Source of the DNA: an uncultured Persicobacter sp.
Lineage (GTDB): Bacteria; Bacteroidota; Bacteroidia; Cytophagales; Cyclobacteriaceae
Reading direction: 5' to 3'
Length of the DNA stretch: 64,000 nt
NCBI GenBank assembly: GCA_947498325.1
Contig: CANMKE010000001.1
Span: 372,001-436,000 of the forward strand
Shown: one piece after another, positions 34,889-43,119 of the stretch
How positions within the stretch are numbered: position 1 is the first letter of the stretch
How the letters are laid out: each line of letters starts with the position of its first letter
Made by a program: the position numbers and the translations under genes
The notes under the pieces: model-generated
Told to the model about the DNA's origin: nothing
The model's database searches: none
Seen by the model: the letters and a program-made list of their open reading frames with translations, nothing else

Positions 34889-37071
34889 AACTTATTATTT
34901 CTAAATTTAAACTGAATAATATTTTTGATGGTCTGTCTGAAGCGGGTACGCTTTTTCGGTAATTCGCTGATTAACTTTTCCGCTTCAAAGAGGTCGATAT
35001 TATTGAGGATAACATCGAAACTTACCTGCTTTAATTTTTTGATCTTGTCAATGGATTTTCCGTCGGCTTCCGACCATGAACGGTGGGAATCTATCACCAG
35101 AAAATTATGGTCTGATTTGGCCAGCAGCTGAATCGGATAATCGAAATTTAAGATGGCCCCCAGCTCCAGAATAATAAAATCATACTCCTCCTGAATTAAG
35201 GGGTTTTCCAGGAATTTGTCCATATCCTTTGACTGGTTCAGCGATTCCGCCGTGGAATAATACCAGGCCTCTAAATTTTTGGAGCGAATATCTCGAGGCT
35301 CTCCTTCGGTAGAACCATTCCTGATCAGCAAAACCTTATTGTAATCCGATAACCTTTGTGCAATTTCATAAGCAATTCTTGACTTTCCTTCCTGCGGACG
35401 TAAGCTCACCACCGAAATAAACATTGTCGATAGTTGTTTAGCCGTTTTCGTTTGTTGAATATCGGCTTCGAGCTGTTTGATGAGTTTGGACTTTACCTTA
35501 TGAATAAAGACATCTTTATAAATTTTACTCATATCAGGCATTCCCCCAACCACTTCGGATTTTGCCAGCTTCTCTGCCTTGGCGATTGTAGCAATGGAAG
35601 CGTCAAAAAGGAAGCCTACGATAATTACGGAAGCTACAAAAATCAGTGTGCCTGCAAAACCCGCAACAATCAGTAATTTCCGCATGGAAGGGTCTGGATT
35701 GACTGGGTAAAATGGGTAATCTACCACCGTAATGGAGTGACTCACCGAAAGGTTTTTTAGCTTGGTTTTCGATCGCTGAAGGTCTTTTAATAAGGCGAAA
35801 TAGTTCTCCTGAGCAATGGTAATGTTTCGCTCCATTTTATTGATTTCCAGTTTCAGGGCAGTAGTAGAACGGTAATTATTGTAAAAATTGCCGATGATTC
35901 GCTCTGTTACCTTAAGCCGGGCTTCCAAAGCGGCAATATTGGCAATAAGTTCTGCTGCAAGTTCTTTATTTGAACCTTGAGGCATTTTTCGCACTTTTCC
36001 CAGGTCAATAGAGGCCTCCAGTTTTTTTTGATTGCGCTCAATACGTTGCGTCAGGCGCTCACGTTCAACTTCCACATCTTCCGTCGTCAGTTCCAATAAT
36101 GACAGCTTAAAGTTGTCATCGGTCAGTTGGTTTTTGATCTTGATGACATTAGCGGATTGTCGGTTCGTGTTGGAAGCATTCTTGGTTTGAGGCAAAGACA
36201 CATTCATGGATTTCAACTGTGCTTTTTTTGCTGACAGTTCCAACTCCAGACGTTCCTGTCCCTTGATGAGCTCATCCTTTTTTGCTTCCATCAATTGCAG
36301 CTGATTTTCGAGCAGAAGGATCTGATTGTCCGCTTTCAGGTTCATCAAATCCTCCTCGGTGGTGGTTAATGCACTGTAAGTACTGTCAAGTTGTGCCTGA
36401 AAATATTTGACCACCTGCTTGGCTTGCCGAGCCTTCAGGTGGTTGTAGATTTCCTCGAAAGCTTTACCCAAAAATAGCAAGACATTTTGCGCGACTCCAG
36501 GGTCGGTGTTGGAATATTCAAATTTGATTAAATCACTCCCCTGAAGTCTTTTTACAGAATAGGATTTAAGTTTGCCGATGCCATAAAATGGGTGTTCACT
36601 TTGCAGAATATCGATCACTTCATTGCTCACAGATTCATAGCGTACCTTCTTCAGGTTTTCATAAGTCTGTTCCGCATTACCCACTTTAATATATTTTTTA
36701 CTGAAGGCGGGGGTGAATAATTTTTTAGCTTTAGACCAGTTTTCATCTTTTACAATCAGATGGTCTGGTGCAGGCATAGCCAGGTGTTGGGCCATCAAAC
36801 GTATGGAGACTTCTTCGGCCATCTTATCTGTTTTTATCAGGTTAATGGCATTGTCGAAGATTACCTGTGAGAGCTTATAATTGAATTTGTCTTCGCTGTG
36901 GGTTTCTATATCATAACCTGAGGCAAGGCCAGTATATATTTGTGATGAAGTAGTGAATGAACGAACCTCTCCCTTAGTTGCATAAATAACCCCTGCTGTT
37001 ACCAGCACGGGCAGAAAAACTAAGTATCGCCAATTGGAGGTGAGTAGGCGTATGAGGTTAATTAATTCCAT
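34867..37071 (-). CDS. Wzz/GumC-type chain-length protein with decayed tyrosine-kinase domain
   Basis: A 734-residue inner-membrane polysaccharide co-polymerase. Layout: first helix at about 13-31, a periplasmic coiled-coil region (about 215-430), the proline motif YPVNPDPS, second helix at about 463-485, then a cytoplasmic P-loop domain. That domain looks like a BY-kinase but is degenerate: Walker A is RPQEGKSR rather than PGEGKST, the Walker A' Asp (normally VDxDxR) is lost (VLLIRNGS), Walker B is ILELGA, and there is no C-terminal tyrosine cluster. It likely controls chain length without kinase activity. It starts 5 bases after the TolC-like gene. Confidence 0.85.
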   Translation of the reverse strand: MELINLIRLLTSNWRYLVFLPVLVTAGVIYATKGEVRSFTTSSQIYTGLASGYDIETHSEDKFNYKLSQVIFDNAINLIKTDKMAEEVSIRLMAQHLAMPAPDHLIVKDENWSKAKKLFTPAFSKKYIKVGNAEQTYENLKKVRYESVSNEVIDILQSEHPFYGIGKLKSYSVKRLQGSDLIKFEYSNTDPGVAQNVLLFLGKAFEEIYNHLKARQAKQVVKYFQAQLDSTYSALTTTEEDLMNLKADNQILLLENQLQLMEAKKDELIKGQERLELELSAKKAQLKSMNVSLPQTKNASNTNRQSANVIKIKNQLTDDNFKLSLLELTTEDVEVERERLTQRIERNQKKLEASIDLGKVRKMPQGSNKELAAELIANIAALEARLKVTERIIGNFYNNYRSTTALKLEINKMERNITIAQENYFALLKDLQRSKTKLKNLSVSHSITVVDYPFYPVNPDPSMRKLLIVAGFAGTLIFVASVIIVGFLFDASIATIAKAEKLAKSEVVGGMPDMSKIYKDVFIHKVKSKLIKQLEADIQQTKTAKQLSTMFISVVSLRPQEGKSRIAYEIAQRLSDYNKVLLIRNGSTEGEPRDIRSKNLEAWYYSTAESLNQSKDMDKFLENPLIQEEYDFIILELGAILNFDYPIQLLAKSDHNFLVIDSHRSWSEADGKSIDKIKKLKQVSFDVILNNIDLFEAEKLISELPKKRTRFRQTIKNIIQFKFRNNKFWVKSKK

Positions 37072-37076
37072 GTAGG

Positions 37077-37823
37077 TTAGTCGTAAAAGTTGGACAAAGG
37101 AATGCCTGCGAATTCCTCAAGAATGAGGTATTCCATGAGGACATTAATTTTATCCTGTTCTAAATTGACACGTACCTGTTCAAGTTTGGCTTCTTGTTCC
37201 AAAAGTTCACCGAGTTCGATGAGTCCTGCATCAAAATCATTCTTGGATTTTTTGAAGAGGTAGTCGAGCTGCCCTTCTTCACGAATGGTTTTTTTAAGTT
37301 GAATTTGAGCTTTGGCAAGGCTGAAATATTGTTTCATTAACTTTGTGCGCACCTCGGTGATTTTCCCTTGATATTCAAGGTTGGACAACTGAAGTTCAAG
37401 GTGGTCTTTTTTCAGCTGCTTTGGGCGGTCGATTAAATCGATTAATGAAAACTGAAAATTGATGCCAAACAACACTCTCCCCTGATAGCCCGACTGTCGG
37501 GCATCGGTAGGAACACTGGTGCCCCCCCCTGTGGAAATGTCATTATATACGACGGCGGAAGAATTGGTGTAAAAGGCTTGATTGAACAGACGAAAGTCCT
37601 TCCAGATATCATGGCGGTTGAGGCGGAGCTCCAACTCCATGCGCTCGATTTCCACTTTTTGGGCCTCCAGTAATGGAGAGTGGTACTGCGCCGAGTCGAT
37701 CAGGGTTTCCCGATTAGGAAGGCTTTCAAAAATTCGGTTGTTGAAAATTTCTACATCCTGGGCTTGAATTGGTGAACTACTGATGAATAAAAAGGTGAAA
37801 AGTAAAAACTTAAACGTTTTCAC
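37077..37823 (-). CDS. Short TolC-like outer-membrane efflux-type protein
   Basis: About 248 residues with a signal peptide (KTFKFLLFTFLFISSSPIQAQ). The helical part has the repeats of an outer-membrane efflux (OEP) protein (LLEAQKVEIERMELELRLNRHDIWKD; KQYFSLAKAQIQLKKTIREEG; LGELLEQEAKLEQVRVNLEQ), but only one half of the usual two-repeat TolC of about 450 residues. It may assemble as a hexamer or serve as an export partner of the Wzz-like protein. I start at the GTG at 37823, giving a clean signal peptide and a 14-base overlap; the frame from 37892 would overlap the transferase by 83 bases. Confidence 0.75.
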   Translation of the reverse strand: MKTFKFLLFTFLFISSSPIQAQDVEIFNNRIFESLPNRETLIDSAQYHSPLLEAQKVEIERMELELRLNRHDIWKDFRLFNQAFYTNSSAVVYNDISTGGGTSVPTDARQSGYQGRVLFGINFQFSLIDLIDRPKQLKKDHLELQLSNLEYQGKITEVRTKLMKQYFSLAKAQIQLKKTIREEGQLDYLFKKSKNDFDAGLIELGELLEQEAKLEQVRVNLEQDKINVLMEYLILEEFAGIPLSNFYD

Positions 37824-39042
37824 TTTGAAAAAGAGCAGGGATTGTTCGGAGAATAAGCTTGATATCATACCATACATTGTGTTTGTCAGCATACTCGTTA
37901 TCTAAGGCAATCCTCTCTTCGGGAGAAAGTTCTCCTCCTTTTCCTCGCTTACTAACCTGCCATAGTCCGGTGATACCTGCGGGTGCTAAAAATCTTTTTG
38001 ATGAGCTGTCGGTGGTTAGTCGTTCTGCTTCATAAAGGGGAAGAGGCCGGTTGCCAACAATAGACATATCTCCCTTAAGTACATTGATCAATTGCGGTAA
38101 TTCATCAATGGATGTATTTCTTATAAATTGCCCGACCTTGGTGATGCGTGGGTCTTGTTCAATTTTAATAAAGGTGTTTAGTTTTTCTTGTTCTTTCAGG
38201 AACTGAATATGTTTTTCACACAGGGTTTTACCCTCATTGGAGAACAAATAGGAGCTGCAGGTTCCATGTCCTTCAAGGCAGCCATCACAGTGTTGAAAGG
38301 TTTCCTGCTCCGCCCGTTGGGCGTACTGATTCTGCCCTTTAATACTGCTCAGCAGTTTGTCTGCGCCAATCCGCATGCTACGCAACTTGTAGAAATCAAA
38401 AATCCGATAACCAGCACCAACACGTTTAGAAGCATAAAATACGGGCCCTGGCGATTCCAGATAAATCAGGCCAACAATGATTAACAGCAAAGGGCTAAGC
38501 GCCAACAATACGCCACCACTGATGATGATATCCATTGCACGTTTCAATGGTGAGATATAGATTTCATGCTGCGTTTGGGTGCTTTGCTGAAGGTATTCAA
38601 TTTTACTTTTTCTGAAATTGAAAAGAAAATTGACCCTGTAGAACAGATCTTCATGATTAAGCGGCTCAAAATAGATATCATCCAACTGATGCGCCAACGC
38701 TTCATTAAATACTTTTAAGCGGAAGCCCTTGGATACCAAAATCGTCGGAATACCATTTCTAAGGCAATACTCCTTCAGCTCAAGAAATTCTGGATTAGAA
38801 AATATAACAGAACCTTTGGCGTCATTGATAATGAGTACCGCTTTCTCCTCTTGCTCCACATGGATTTTAAGCCCAAGCGAAACCTGGTCGATATTCGAAC
38901 TATAAGTAAGGGGGATAAATTTCGCTCGGGAGGCCATTTCAAGGCTAATATGCCGCTGCCCCAGCATAAAAATTTTATACTGAGTTTTTTGAGTGATGAA
39001 GTGAGTCATATCTGTCGAAGGGGTGGAAGCTTTATCAAGCAT
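37810..39042 (-). CDS. Phosphoglycosyl transferase with N-terminal pseudo-receiver domain
   Basis: Starts polysaccharide assembly by placing a sugar phosphate on undecaprenyl phosphate. The C-terminal part is a bacterial sugar transferase: membrane helix GGVLLALSPLLLIIVGLIYL, SPGPVFYASKRVG, FYKLRSM, DPRITKVGQFIRNTSIDELPQ (active-site Asp-Glu) and GDMSIVGNRPLP. Residues about 20-140 replace the usual membrane helices and look like a receiver fold (KIFMLG, AVLIIND, PTILVSK, IYFEP) lacking the acidic pair and the Lys. Between FYKLRSM and DPRITK is an insert with cysteines in CDGCLEGHGTC and LCEKH. It overlaps the true receiver gene upstream by 8 bases. Confidence 0.87.
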   Translation of the reverse strand: MLDKASTPSTDMTHFITQKTQYKIFMLGQRHISLEMASRAKFIPLTYSSNIDQVSLGLKIHVEQEEKAVLIINDAKGSVIFSNPEFLELKEYCLRNGIPTILVSKGFRLKVFNEALAHQLDDIYFEPLNHEDLFYRVNFLFNFRKSKIEYLQQSTQTQHEIYISPLKRAMDIIISGGVLLALSPLLLIIVGLIYLESPGPVFYASKRVGAGYRIFDFYKLRSMRIGADKLLSSIKGQNQYAQRAEQETFQHCDGCLEGHGTCSSYLFSNEGKTLCEKHIQFLKEQEKLNTFIKIEQDPRITKVGQFIRNTSIDELPQLINVLKGDMSIVGNRPLPLYEAERLTTDSSSKRFLAPAGITGLWQVSKRGKGGELSPEERIALDNEYADKHNVWYDIKLILRTIPALFQSENV

Positions 39043-39496
39043 GATATTTATACCTTTTGATATGGTCGAGAAGTCTTGAAATTCTTAATTTTAGTTCATG
39101 GGGGTTGAAGGGTTTCAGCACATAATCATCAGCCCCCAGTTCAAGACATTTTATCCGCTCTTCACTCGTTTCCCTTGCAGAAAGCATAATGATAGGGATT
39201 TCCCGATAGAAACCAGATTTGCGCAATATTTCCACTAAAGTGTAGCCGTTCATTTCAGGCATTTCAATATCGGTGACAATCAGGTCAGGTACGTTGCCAT
39301 CTTCCAGCCACATCATGGCCTCAATACCATTTTCTTTTTCGGTAATCTTATAGTCGGTTCTCAAGGTGAAATTGAGAAGCTTACGGATACTTAATTCATC
39401 ATCTATGGTCAAGATGTGCAATTGCTCAGGCAAGGAGGCGTAAGGATTGCTTGGATCAGCGTTTTGCTCTAAATTGTTCATCAAGGTAGATCTCAT
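39035..39496 (-). CDS. Stand-alone receiver-domain response regulator
   Basis: A 153-residue protein with a complete receiver domain and no output domain: acidic pair Asp32-Asp33 (TIDDE), phospho-acceptor Asp76 (LIVTDIEMPEMNG), Ser106 (MLSARET) and Lys128 (YVLKPF). A second in-frame ATG at 39481 would remove 5 residues. First gene of the exopolysaccharide operon; it probably acts by binding the pseudo-receiver transferase encoded directly downstream, so that a kinase located elsewhere can set the rate of polysaccharide initiation (inference). Confidence 0.9.
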   Translation of the reverse strand: MRSTLMNNLEQNADPSNPYASLPEQLHILTIDDELSIRKLLNFTLRTDYKITEKENGIEAMMWLEDGNVPDLIVTDIEMPEMNGYTLVEILRKSGFYREIPIIMLSARETSEERIKCLELGADDYVLKPFNPHELKLRISRLLDHIKRYKYHA

Positions 39497-39626
39497 TGTT
39501 TCATTTCTTAGACTTTAATAAATCCTTAAAAGTTAGTTGCCTGATGTAATCAATTATGAGAAGTTGAGGGCAGGGGTGGCCCTTCGGAGCATTTTATCGC
39601 TTTTCGATTAAAAAGGAGGTGGGTAT

Positions 39627-39746
39627 ATGGGTTTGTTTATCAGTGAATTACCTTATTTGGGTGATTTTGACCAAATTAAGACGGATGTAATGTTTTTGGT
39701 CATTTTGCAATTATTGATGAATTATGAACTTTCGAGTCCGCTCTGA
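39627..39746 (+). CDS. Possible 39-residue small ORF with a strong Shine-Dalgarno
   Basis: ATG at 39627 follows AAAAGGAGGT at 39611-39620, a perfect Shine-Dalgarno match at 6 bases, rare in this window. The peptide begins MGLFISELPYLGDFD and ends inside the gap just before the convergent sirtuin stop. No homologue is recalled; it may be chance. Confidence 0.25.
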   Translation: MGLFISELPYLGDFDQIKTDVMFLVILQLLMNYELSSPL

Positions 39747-39748
39747 AA

Positions 39749-40438
39749 TCAGTCAAGAAGTTGCTGAAGTAATTGCTGGACGCCGAGGGTCGCCTTTTCA
39801 TTGATTGCCGTGTAGTTTTTCTGTGCAGGCAGTTGGTCTGCATTGGGGTCGATAATATATACGGGGTGGCCGTCGGGGAGGTAATCAATAAGCCCTGCGG
39901 CAGGGTACACCTGCATCGAGGTGCCGATAATGACCGCAATGTCGGCGGTACTCATTTCTGCCGCTGCACGTTCGATCATGGGTACGGCTTCTCCAAACCA
40001 GACAATATTGGGCCTTAACTGACTGTTCAGCGGACACAAATCCCCCATCTTCAAACCTTCCTCGGGCATTTCAAAAACCATATCTTCATTCGCTGACGAT
40101 CGGCAGGTGTTCAGGCTGCCATGCAGGTGAATGATGTTGCTGGAGCCTGCGCGTTCATGGAGGTCATCCACATTTTGGGTAATCACGACCACCTCATATT
40201 TTTCCTCCAGTTTTTTCAGTGCAAGGTGCGCCTGATTGGGCTGTGCCTCACGAGCCTGATGAAACCGCTGGTTATAGAATTCCAATACCAGATCAGGGTT
40301 TTTCCGAAAGCCTTCGGGGGTGGCTACTTCCTCTACATGGTGGCCTTCCCAAAGGCCGTCAGCATCACGGAAAGTTTTCAGCCCACTTTCAGCACTGATT
40401 CCTGCGCCTGTTAAAACGGCAATTTTTTGTTTTTTCAT
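39749..40438 (-). CDS. cobB: Sirtuin-type NAD-dependent protein deacylase
   Basis: NAD+-dependent deacylase of 229 residues: GAGISAESGL and FRDADGLW for NAD, TQNVDDLH, catalytic His106 in HLHGS, and GTSMQVYPAAGL. Tyr55 and Arg58 (FYNQRF) match the YxxR pair of SIRT5/CobB enzymes that remove succinyl or malonyl groups. The zinc site is incomplete: only Cys112 and Cys135 of the usual four remain (CRSS and CPLN), a change seen in other Bacteroidota sirtuins as far as I recall. It lies 31 bases downstream of the AlkB-like gene and is probably co-transcribed. Confidence 0.9.
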   Translation of the reverse strand: MKKQKIAVLTGAGISAESGLKTFRDADGLWEGHHVEEVATPEGFRKNPDLVLEFYNQRFHQAREAQPNQAHLALKKLEEKYEVVVITQNVDDLHERAGSSNIIHLHGSLNTCRSSANEDMVFEMPEEGLKMGDLCPLNSQLRPNIVWFGEAVPMIERAAAEMSTADIAVIIGTSMQVYPAAGLIDYLPDGHPVYIIDPNADQLPAQKNYTAINEKATLGVQQLLQQLLD

Positions 40439-40469
40439 GTTTTCGGTCTTATCGAGATAAAGGCTTAAT

Positions 40470-41063
40470 TTAATATTTAATTTGACGAAAAGTAAGATTT
40501 ATCCTTTCCTCTTTAATGCGTTTTTGCATCGGTATCTGATGGTGAAACCGATGTTGGCAATCTTCCAGCATAATCAGCAATGAGCCAACAGGTAGCTGAA
40601 TGCTGCATTTTTTTTGATGGTCTTTCTTGTCCCGAAAGTCCATGCGTCGTTCAGCACCGAGGTTCAGGGAAATGATGATGGGGTTGCTGCCCAGCACTTT
40701 TTCATCATCGGCATGCCATCCCATTTTATCGGCACCACTTCGGTAAAAATTCAATAAAACACTGTTGAATTCATAAGGGGTGCTTTCCTGAATTTTGGAT
40801 TTTATCGCCTGTAGGCTTTCAGTCCATGGTATTGCCGTATGGGTTTGGCCAGAATAGCGATACTGAACGTCGGGCTCACCATAAAATGCCACCTTTCGCG
40901 GTACAGGGTGTTCCTTTCCAAAAATTTTTACAATAGGCTGTTCCCATTCAATAGAGGATTTTAAGTCCTTGAAGAAAGCATCGGCCTGTTGCTGATCCAG
41001 AAAGTCAGGAAAAAAAGCCAAATGCAGTTCATCAATCGGATTTAATTTGATGAAATTTTTCAC
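40470..41063 (-). CDS. AlkB-like 2-oxoglutarate/Fe(II) dioxygenase
   Basis: A 197-residue enzyme of the AlkB family, probably repairing alkylated bases in DNA or RNA. Iron ligands are His117 and Asp119 (WHADDE) and His175 (FHHQIP); 2-oxoglutarate contacts are Arg187 and Arg193 (RINLTFR); NFYRSGADKMGWH matches the ALKBH2/3-like substrate lid. No Ada or AlkA gene is nearby. First gene of a pair with the sirtuin. Confidence 0.9.
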   Translation of the reverse strand: MKNFIKLNPIDELHLAFFPDFLDQQQADAFFKDLKSSIEWEQPIVKIFGKEHPVPRKVAFYGEPDVQYRYSGQTHTAIPWTESLQAIKSKIQESTPYEFNSVLLNFYRSGADKMGWHADDEKVLGSNPIIISLNLGAERRMDFRDKKDHQKKCSIQLPVGSLLIMLEDCQHRFHHQIPMQKRIKEERINLTFRQIKY

Positions 41064-41154
41064 ATTATTATTTTTTGAATGTTATAACTTATAGGTATTG
41101 GGTGCCGAGGGGATATTTATTTATTAATGTGCGGACAAAATACGCCAGAATGAA

Positions 41155-41183
41155 TTGGATTTATGGAGTTTCTATTAATTTTG
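41155..41183 (+). promoter_or_regulatory. Bacteroidota-type promoter for the deo operon
   Basis: TTG at 41155-41157, an 18-base spacer and TAATTTTG at 41176-41183. Transcription would begin near 41190, leaving a leader of about 89 bases before deoC, long enough to hold a control site. Confidence 0.6.
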
Positions 41184-41278
41184 ATCTCAATAGGTTTAAA
41201 GGCGTTGCACCTCACTATCATGATTCATATAACCTGTGATCCCCCAAGCGCCAATCATGTACAATAAAAATTACATTT

Positions 41279-41941
41279 ATGGAAATCAGTAAATTTATCG
41301 ATCATACGATTCTTGCTGCTACAGCAACGGAGGCCGAGGTAAAGCAATTATGCGAGGAAGCTAAAGCCTATAATTTCTTTTCAGTTTGTGTAAACAGTGC
41401 TTATGTTGCTTTTGCCGCTGAACAGGTAAAAGGTACTGAGGTAGCAGTTTGTTCGGTGGTCGGCTTTCCTTTGGGGATGATGTCCACAGCAGCCAAAGTT
41501 TTTGAAACGCAGCAGGCCATTAAGGATGGTGCTGATGAGATCGATATGGTGATTAATGTCGGCTGGCTGAAGGATGGGAAATTTGATTTGGTGAAAAATG
41601 AAATTGAATTGATTAAAGCGGCTTGTGGAGATCGTGTGTTGAAGGTGATTATTGAAACTTGTTACCTGACAGATGAGCAAAAAATTAAAGCCAGTGAATT
41701 GAGTGTGGAGGCGAAGGCTGATTTTGTGAAAACATCCACTGGTTTCGGGACTGCAGGAGCAACCTATGAAGATATTCAGCTGATGAAAGATGCCGTTAAG
41801 GGCAATGCAAAACTGAAAGCTTCTGGAGGTGTACGTTCCAAGGAGGTTGCCGAGAAATATATTGCCATGGGAGTGAGCCGATTGGGGACCAGCTCAGGGA
41901 TCAAAATTGTTAAAGGCGAAGCGTCTGATTCAGCATACTAA
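41279..41941 (+). CDS. deoC: Deoxyribose-phosphate aldolase
   Basis: Cleaves 2-deoxyribose 5-phosphate to glyceraldehyde 3-phosphate and acetaldehyde. TIM barrel of 220 residues with IDHTILAATATEAEV at the N-terminus, EIDMVINVGWLKDG, the Schiff-base lysine in DFVKTSTGFG and KASGGVRS near the end. First gene of a three-gene nucleoside-catabolism operon; deoB follows after 11 bases. Confidence 0.96.
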   Translation: MEISKFIDHTILAATATEAEVKQLCEEAKAYNFFSVCVNSAYVAFAAEQVKGTEVAVCSVVGFPLGMMSTAAKVFETQQAIKDGADEIDMVINVGWLKDGKFDLVKNEIELIKAACGDRVLKVIIETCYLTDEQKIKASELSVEAKADFVKTSTGFGTAGATYEDIQLMKDAVKGNAKLKASGGVRSKEVAEKYIAMGVSRLGTSSGIKIVKGEASDSAY

Positions 41942-41952
41942 TTTTTGCACCA

Positions 41953-43107
41953 ATGAAAGAAGTGAATAGAGTAATTCTTATTATTCTGGATTCTGTAGGC
42001 GTAGGCTTTGCCGCAGATGCCCACGAATATGGAGATTTAGGTGCCAACACACTCGGGCATATTGCAGATGCCGTAGGGCTGAATGTACCCAATATGCAAC
42101 GAATGGGGCTGGGAAATATTGGCGATTTCAAAGGAATTGCACCCATCGCTAATGCTGAGGGCGCCTTTGGTAAAGCCAAGGAAGTTTCCAAAGGTAAGGA
42201 TACCACCACTGGACACTGGGAAATTGCGGGAGAGTTAATTACAACAGCTCTACCGACTTACCCTGACGGTTTTCCTGACGAAATTATCAGTGAGTTTGAG
42301 CAGAAAACGGGGAAAAAAACCTTCGGCAACAAAGTGGCTTCAGGAACTGCCATTATCAATGAACTTGGCGATCAGCATGTGGCCACAGGCGATTTGATTG
42401 TTTATACTTCTGCCGATTCCGTTTTTCAGATTGCCGCCCATGAGGAGGTTGTTCCTCTCGAGGATTTATACCGATATTGTGAAATCGCTCGGGAAATGCT
42501 TGCGGTCGGACGAGTGATTGCTCGGCCATTTGTTGGTACTTCGGGGCAATATACCAGAACTTCAGGGCGACATGATTACGCTTTGGAGCCAGGTGAAAAC
42601 ATGCTTAGCCGCATTCAGGCAGCAGGGCTGGATGTTCGGGGCGTAGGGAAAATCAGCGATATTTTTGCAGGAAAAGGCATCACCCATAGCGTCTCCACCA
42701 AAAATAATATGGAAGGTATTGACCGTACCATTGAGTGGATAAAAGAAGAAAATAAAGGGCTGATATTCACCAATCTGGTAGATTTTGACATGCATTTTGG
42801 CCATCGCCGAGATGTGCACGGTTACCAGAATGCATTGCAGGAATGGGACGCGCGAATTCCAGAAATATTGGCAGCAATGAAAGAGGATGATGTACTGATC
42901 ATCAGTGCTGATCATGGAAATGATCCTATTTTTAAAGGAACAGACCATACCCGTGAGCATATTCCATTATTGGTGGCTGGGCAGAAAGTCAAAGCCGTAA
43001 ATTTAGGGCTGAGGCCTTCATTCAAAGACATTGGGGAAACCATCGAGCATATTTTGCTTCAGGAGCCTAAGGAAGGTTCTTTCGCCAATGAGATTTTATC
43101 ATTTTAA
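41953..43107 (+). CDS. deoB: Phosphopentomutase
   Basis: Interconverts (deoxy)ribose 1- and 5-phosphate, linking the phosphorylase and aldolase of this operon. Alkaline-phosphatase superfamily enzyme, 384 residues: metal site DSVGVG, phospho-threonine region GKDTTTGHWE, and the second metal site with DFDMHFGHRRD and SADHGNDP. Separated from deoD by 12 bases. Confidence 0.96.
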   Translation: MKEVNRVILIILDSVGVGFAADAHEYGDLGANTLGHIADAVGLNVPNMQRMGLGNIGDFKGIAPIANAEGAFGKAKEVSKGKDTTTGHWEIAGELITTALPTYPDGFPDEIISEFEQKTGKKTFGNKVASGTAIINELGDQHVATGDLIVYTSADSVFQIAAHEEVVPLEDLYRYCEIAREMLAVGRVIARPFVGTSGQYTRTSGRHDYALEPGENMLSRIQAAGLDVRGVGKISDIFAGKGITHSVSTKNNMEGIDRTIEWIKEENKGLIFTNLVDFDMHFGHRRDVHGYQNALQEWDARIPEILAAMKEDDVLIISADHGNDPIFKGTDHTREHIPLLVAGQKVKAVNLGLRPSFKDIGETIEHILLQEPKEGSFANEILSF

Positions 43108-43119
43108 CTGATTTCAATT

